The notes beneath the pieces were generated by a model that was not told the origin of the DNA, did no database searches, and saw only the letters and a list, made by a program, of their open reading frames with translations. Position numbers and translations under genes: made by a program. Below, piece by piece: positions 5,451 to 8,921 of a stretch of DNA of 8,921 nt. Position 1 is the stretch's first letter. Every line of letters starts with the position of its first letter. This DNA comes from Pseudothermotoga sp. (GTDB lineage: Bacteria > Thermotogota > Thermotogae > Thermotogales > DSM-5069), in NCBI GenBank assembly GCA_003510135.1, contig DOKY01000007.1:4150-13070 (forward strand). The letters run 5' to 3'.

Positions 5451-8039
5451 ATGCTTTTCCTGGATAGAAACAAGATGCTTTTGAAGCGCTACAGAAAGAT
5501 GGTTGAAAGGGTGAAGCAGAAAGAACAGGCTCTGCTGAAAGCGACGAACGCCGAACTGCGGGAACGTGCGTTCCAGATGAAGCAGGCCGGGTTCGACGAA
5601 TCGCTGGTCTACGATGCCTTTGCGCTGGCGAGAGTCATCTCCAAGCGCGTTTTGGGCATGTATCCGTTCGATGAACAGATACTCGGTGCCTTTGTGCTGC
5701 ACGAAGGCAAAGTGGCGGAGATGAAGACAGGTGAAGGAAAGACCCTCGTCGCCACGATGCCCTTGTATTTCAACTCTCTCACGGGAAAGAACGTTCATCT
5801 GGTCACCGTGAACGATTATCTCGCTCGCCGTGACGCGCTCTGGATGGGCCCGCTGTATCTGTTTCTGGGCCTGCGGGTGGGTGTGATAAACCAGCTCGGA
5901 AAGTCTTACGAAGTCGTCTGGAAGGACCCCGAGTTGTTCGAATCAGCAGTCAGAGAAAACCTCTCCGTCTGGCCCGAGGACTTCGATGGCGAGTTTCTTA
6001 AAGACTCGATGAAGGATCCTCGTGCCGTTCAGGCTTTCGAGGTTCAACTGGTGGAGATCTCCAGGAGACAGGCGTACGAGTGCGACATCACTTACGGAAC
6101 GAACAACGAGTTTGGTTTCGACTATCTCAGGGACAACCTCGTTTACGATCTCAGCGACAAGGTTCAGAGGGGACACTTCTACGCCATAGTTGACGAGGTC
6201 GACAGCATACTCATAGACGAAGCGAGAACGCCTCTGATCATATCCGGTCCCTCGAAAACCGGGGCATCCGTTTACAGACAGTTCGCAGCGCTGGCGAAGA
6301 AGTTCGTCAAGGACGTGGACTTCACAGTGGACGAGAAGGTCAGAACGGTGGTTCTCACCGAAAAAGGCATCGAGAAGGCCGAAAAATTGATAGGTGTCGA
6401 GAACCTGTACAATCCCGCAAATGCGAACCAGTTGTACCACCTGTTGAACGCGTTGAAGGCTCTGCATCTCTACAAGAGGGATGTCGACTACGTTGTGATG
6501 AACGGTGAGGTCGTCATCGTCGACGAGTTCACCGGTAGACTGCTGTTTGGAAGACGCTACAGTGGAGGTTTGCATCAGGCTATCGAGGCCAAGGAAGGCG
6601 TGCCCATAAAGGAAGAATCGGTCACCTACGCGACCATAACTTTCCAGAACTACTTCAGAATGTACGAGAAGCTCGCAGGCATGACAGGAACTGCGAAGAC
6701 TGAAGAGGAAGAGTTCAAGCAGATTTACAACATGGAAGTTGTCGTCGTTCCGACGCACAAGCCCATGATAAGAGTGGATCACGACGACGTGATCTACAGA
6801 ACCCAAGCGGAGAAGTACGCCGCGATAATCAATGACATCGTCGAGCGTCACAAGAAGGGTCAGCCAGTGCTCGTTGGGACAACGTCTATAGAGAAGAGCG
6901 AACTGCTGAGCAACATGTTGAAGAAACTTGGAATACCGCACCAGGTTTTGAACGCGAAGTACCACGAAAAAGAAGCAGAAATCATCGCCAGGGCTGGAGA
7001 AAAAGGTGCAGTCACGATCGCAACGAACATGGCCGGACGCGGAACGGATATAAAGCTTGGTGAAGGTGTCGCAGAACTCGGGGGACTGTGTGTCATAGGT
7101 ACGGAGAGACACGAAAGCCGACGCATCGACAACCAGTTGAGGGGACGTTCGGGCAGACAGGGCGATCCAGGTGAATCGAGGTTCTATCTGTCTCTCGAAG
7201 ACGACCTTCTGAGGATCTTCGGTGCCGAACAGCTCGAAAGGGTCATGAACGTTTTGAAGATAAAGCCGGGTGAACCCATCGAGCATCCCCTGCTCACGAG
7301 GCTCGTCGAGATGGTACAGAAGAAGGTCGAAGGTATCAACTTCTCCATAAGAAAGCACCTGATGGAAATGGATACCGTGCTGGACGCTCAGAGAAATTAC
7401 GTCTACTCCCTGAGGGACTGGATCCTGGAAGGAAAGAACATAGAGGAGCATCTGGACAGGTTCATGGAAGACTTTGTCCAGCGAAGAATCGAAAGCTACT
7501 GCAACGGCAGAGAATGGGACCTGGAAGGGTTGAAAGCATCCTTGCTCGTTCTACCGAGGGGTATAATCAACCTTGACGGGGCAAGGTTCGACACCTCCGG
7601 AGAAGTGAAAAACTATCTCCTGCAGCAACTGAAAAAAGCGTATGCAGTTAAGAAGGAAGAGATCGGAGAAGAGTACGATAGATTCCTGAGATTTCTGATC
7701 TTGCGCGTCGTTGACGACAACTGGAGACAGTACCTGGAGGAAGTCGACCACGTCAAGGAAGCCGTCAATCTCAGAGCCTACGGTCAGAGAGATCCCATCA
7801 TAGAGTTCAAAAAAGAGACCTACGCGATGTTTGACGAAATGATGGCTCGCGTGACGGATACGGTGGTCGGCCTCATGTTCAGGGTTGTGAAAGTGGACGA
7901 GGAAAAGGCGCAACGAGAGGCAAAGAAAGATCTGGCAAACCTCAGGCTCGTTCACGAAGAGTTCAACATCGTTAACAGGGCCGAGCGAAGAAAGTTGCAA
8001 AAAAACGAAAAGGTAAAGCGGTTCAGAATAAAGAGGTGA
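5451..8039 (+). CDS. secA: Preprotein translocase ATPase SecA
   Basis: ATPase motor that pushes unfolded preproteins through SecYEG. The 862 residues contain Walker A KTGEGKT (92-98), VTVNDYLARRD, ITYGTNNEFGFDYLRDN and Walker B DEVDSILIDEARTPLIISGP (from 248). A preprotein-crosslinking domain follows (about 266-415). The second nucleotide-binding domain has TNMAGRGTD (525-533) and QLRGRSGRQGDPG (arginine fingers near R566/R569). The helical scaffold and two-helix finger region comes next (DDNWRQYLEEVDHV, from 755). Between V145-I146-N147 and R205-R206-Q207 there are about 57 residues where E. coli has about 8, an acidic/aromatic insertion in the first nucleotide-binding domain. The C-terminus ends in a basic tail (RRKLQKNEKVKRFRIKR) without the CxC...CH zinc motif used for SecB binding in proteobacteria. 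ATG 5451 gives the expected N-terminal helix. It follows the signal-peptide gene by 3 nt. Confidence 0.99.
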   Translation: MLFLDRNKMLLKRYRKMVERVKQKEQALLKATNAELRERAFQMKQAGFDESLVYDAFALARVISKRVLGMYPFDEQILGAFVLHEGKVAEMKTGEGKTLVATMPLYFNSLTGKNVHLVTVNDYLARRDALWMGPLYLFLGLRVGVINQLGKSYEVVWKDPELFESAVRENLSVWPEDFDGEFLKDSMKDPRAVQAFEVQLVEISRRQAYECDITYGTNNEFGFDYLRDNLVYDLSDKVQRGHFYAIVDEVDSILIDEARTPLIISGPSKTGASVYRQFAALAKKFVKDVDFTVDEKVRTVVLTEKGIEKAEKLIGVENLYNPANANQLYHLLNALKALHLYKRDVDYVVMNGEVVIVDEFTGRLLFGRRYSGGLHQAIEAKEGVPIKEESVTYATITFQNYFRMYEKLAGMTGTAKTEEEEFKQIYNMEVVVVPTHKPMIRVDHDDVIYRTQAEKYAAIINDIVERHKKGQPVLVGTTSIEKSELLSNMLKKLGIPHQVLNAKYHEKEAEIIARAGEKGAVTIATNMAGRGTDIKLGEGVAELGGLCVIGTERHESRRIDNQLRGRSGRQGDPGESRFYLSLEDDLLRIFGAEQLERVMNVLKIKPGEPIEHPLLTRLVEMVQKKVEGINFSIRKHLMEMDTVLDAQRNYVYSLRDWILEGKNIEEHLDRFMEDFVQRRIESYCNGREWDLEGLKASLLVLPRGIINLDGARFDTSGEVKNYLLQQLKKAYAVKKEEIGEEYDRFLRFLILRVVDDNWRQYLEEVDHVKEAVNLRAYGQRDPIIEFKKETYAMFDEMMARVTDTVVGLMFRVVKVDEEKAQREAKKDLANLRLVHEEFNIVNRAERRKLQKNEKVKRFRIKR
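8034..8039 (+). promoter_or_regulatory. Ribosome binding site of prfB
   Basis: AGGTGA, preceded by AG, includes the secA stop codon TGA (8037-8039) and lies 4 bases before ATG 8044. It fixes the prfB start and suggests coupling to secA. Confidence 0.65.
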
Positions 8040-8043
8040 AAGT

Positions 8044-8921
8044 ATGATCGCTTACGAAACAAAAGTCAAGATAGACGAACTGAGAGACAAGTTCGAAGGT
8101 TTATCCAAACTGGTGGAACCGGAAAGCTTGAGTAGAGAGCTTGCAGAACTGGAAAAGGAGCTATCCAACAACGATGTCTGGAAAGATCCAAAGAGAGCTG
8201 CGGAAGTTTCCAAAAGAATACGGCACATCAAAGATTTGCTCACGGATTTTGAAAAGATCAAGAAAAGCTTCGAAGACGTTGATGTCGGTCTTGAACTGGC
8301 TGAGGAGGATAGTGAGATAGCCCAGCATGTGGAACAGATCGTTGTGGAGTTGGAGAAGGACATAAAACGCCTGGAACTGGAATTGATTTTGAACGATCCT
8401 CTGGACATCAACAATGCTTATCTTTCCGTGCACCCGGGTGCTGGAGGTACGGAGTCTCACGATTGGGCGCAGATGCTTTTGAGAATGTACATGCGCTGGG
8501 CTGAAAGGAAGGGCTTTGGAGTTGAACTGCTCGACTTCCAGCCAGGCGAAGAGGCTGGAGTCAAGAGCGCCACGATTCTGATCAAAGGAGAGTACGCTTA
8601 CGGTTTGTTGAAGTACGAACGTGGTGTGCACAGACTGGTGAGGATATCACCTTTCGACGCGTCTCGCAGGCGTCACACGTCCTTCGCGTCTGTGAATGTG
8701 ATACCTGAGATCGACGACGACATAGAGATCGACATAAGGCCCGAGGATCTGAGAATAGAAACATTCAGAGCCTCCGGCCACGGTGGTCAGTACGTGAACA
8801 AGACCGACTCGGCCGTGAGAATAACACACATTCCAACGGGCATCGTTGTGAGCTGCCAGAGTGAAAGATCGCAGCATCAAAACAAGGCCGTCGCTTTGAA
8901 GATGTTGAAGGCGAGACTGTA
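8044..8921 (+). CDS. prfB: Peptide chain release factor 2, 3' partial
   Basis: Recognises UGA and UAA stop codons in the ribosomal A site and triggers hydrolysis of peptidyl-tRNA. The frame from ATG 8044 stays open to the right edge (292 complete codons of about 365). It begins with a helical domain rich in Lys and Glu (to about residue 110). The PGAGGTES block follows, then the RF2-specific anticodon-like tripeptide SPF (202-204) in RISPFDASRRRHTS. The catalytic GGQ is at 247-249, within RASGHGGQYVNKTDSAVRITHIPTG; the order and spacing match E. coli RF2 with a constant offset of three. RF1 would have a PxT motif instead of SPF. The frame runs unbroken through the codon 20-30 region where many bacteria place an in-frame UGA and a +1 frameshift site. 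Its stop codon is outside the window. Confidence 0.97.
   Translation, partial: MIAYETKVKIDELRDKFEGLSKLVEPESLSRELAELEKELSNNDVWKDPKRAAEVSKRIRHIKDLLTDFEKIKKSFEDVDVGLELAEEDSEIAQHVEQIVVELEKDIKRLELELILNDPLDINNAYLSVHPGAGGTESHDWAQMLLRMYMRWAERKGFGVELLDFQPGEEAGVKSATILIKGEYAYGLLKYERGVHRLVRISPFDASRRRHTSFASVNVIPEIDDDIEIDIRPEDLRIETFRASGHGGQYVNKTDSAVRITHIPTGIVVSCQSERSQHQNKAVALKMLKARL

Noticed and set aside
5943..7451. 502-codon minus-strand open frame opposite secA
   Set aside because: It is a shadow of the secA codon pattern; the protein has no recognisable domain and no ribosome site was evident, while secA is certain.

Overview
All genes in this window lie on the + strand and form a compact housekeeping block. 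The order is fmt (5' end cut off), rnpB (RNase P RNA), truA, a beta-rich gene of unknown function, tlyA, a predicted secreted gene of unknown function, secA and prfB (3' end cut off). Base composition is roughly balanced by eye, arginine codons AGA/AGG are common, and non-ATG starts are likely. The RNase P RNA resembles my recollection of the Thermotoga maritima one. SecA carries a long insertion in its first nucleotide-binding domain, of a kind I recall from Thermotogae. Together these suggest a thermophile of the Thermotogae, possibly Pseudothermotoga/Thermotoga-like; the genus is inference.

Region by region: 1-872 is the body of methionyl-tRNA formyltransferase. 876-1208 is a complete bacterial A-type RNase P RNA whose closing helix P1 begins three bases after the fmt stop codon. 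1230-1964 is tRNA pseudouridine synthase TruA. 1964-3274 is an unrecognised protein that starts on the truA stop. 3250-4056 is TlyA, an S4-domain rRNA methyltransferase. 4053-5447 is an unrecognised protein with a clear signal peptide. 5451-8039 is the SecA export ATPase. 8044 to the end is peptide chain release factor 2, encoded here without the programmed frameshift.

The protein junctions from truA on are 1-nt, 25-nt (or 4-nt) and 4-nt overlaps, then 3-nt and 4-nt gaps. I see no convincing promoter or terminator, so the whole block is probably one transcript with translational coupling. The products cover initiator-tRNA formylation, tRNA 5' maturation and modification, rRNA modification, translation termination and protein export. 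No stretch above 300 bases lacks a gene, apart from the one filled by rnpB. I see no mobile element, tRNA, CRISPR array or sign of recent transfer. I did not find an obviously new system; the least understood parts are the two unknown proteins, and the most unusual arrangement is the RNA gene set flush between two coding regions.
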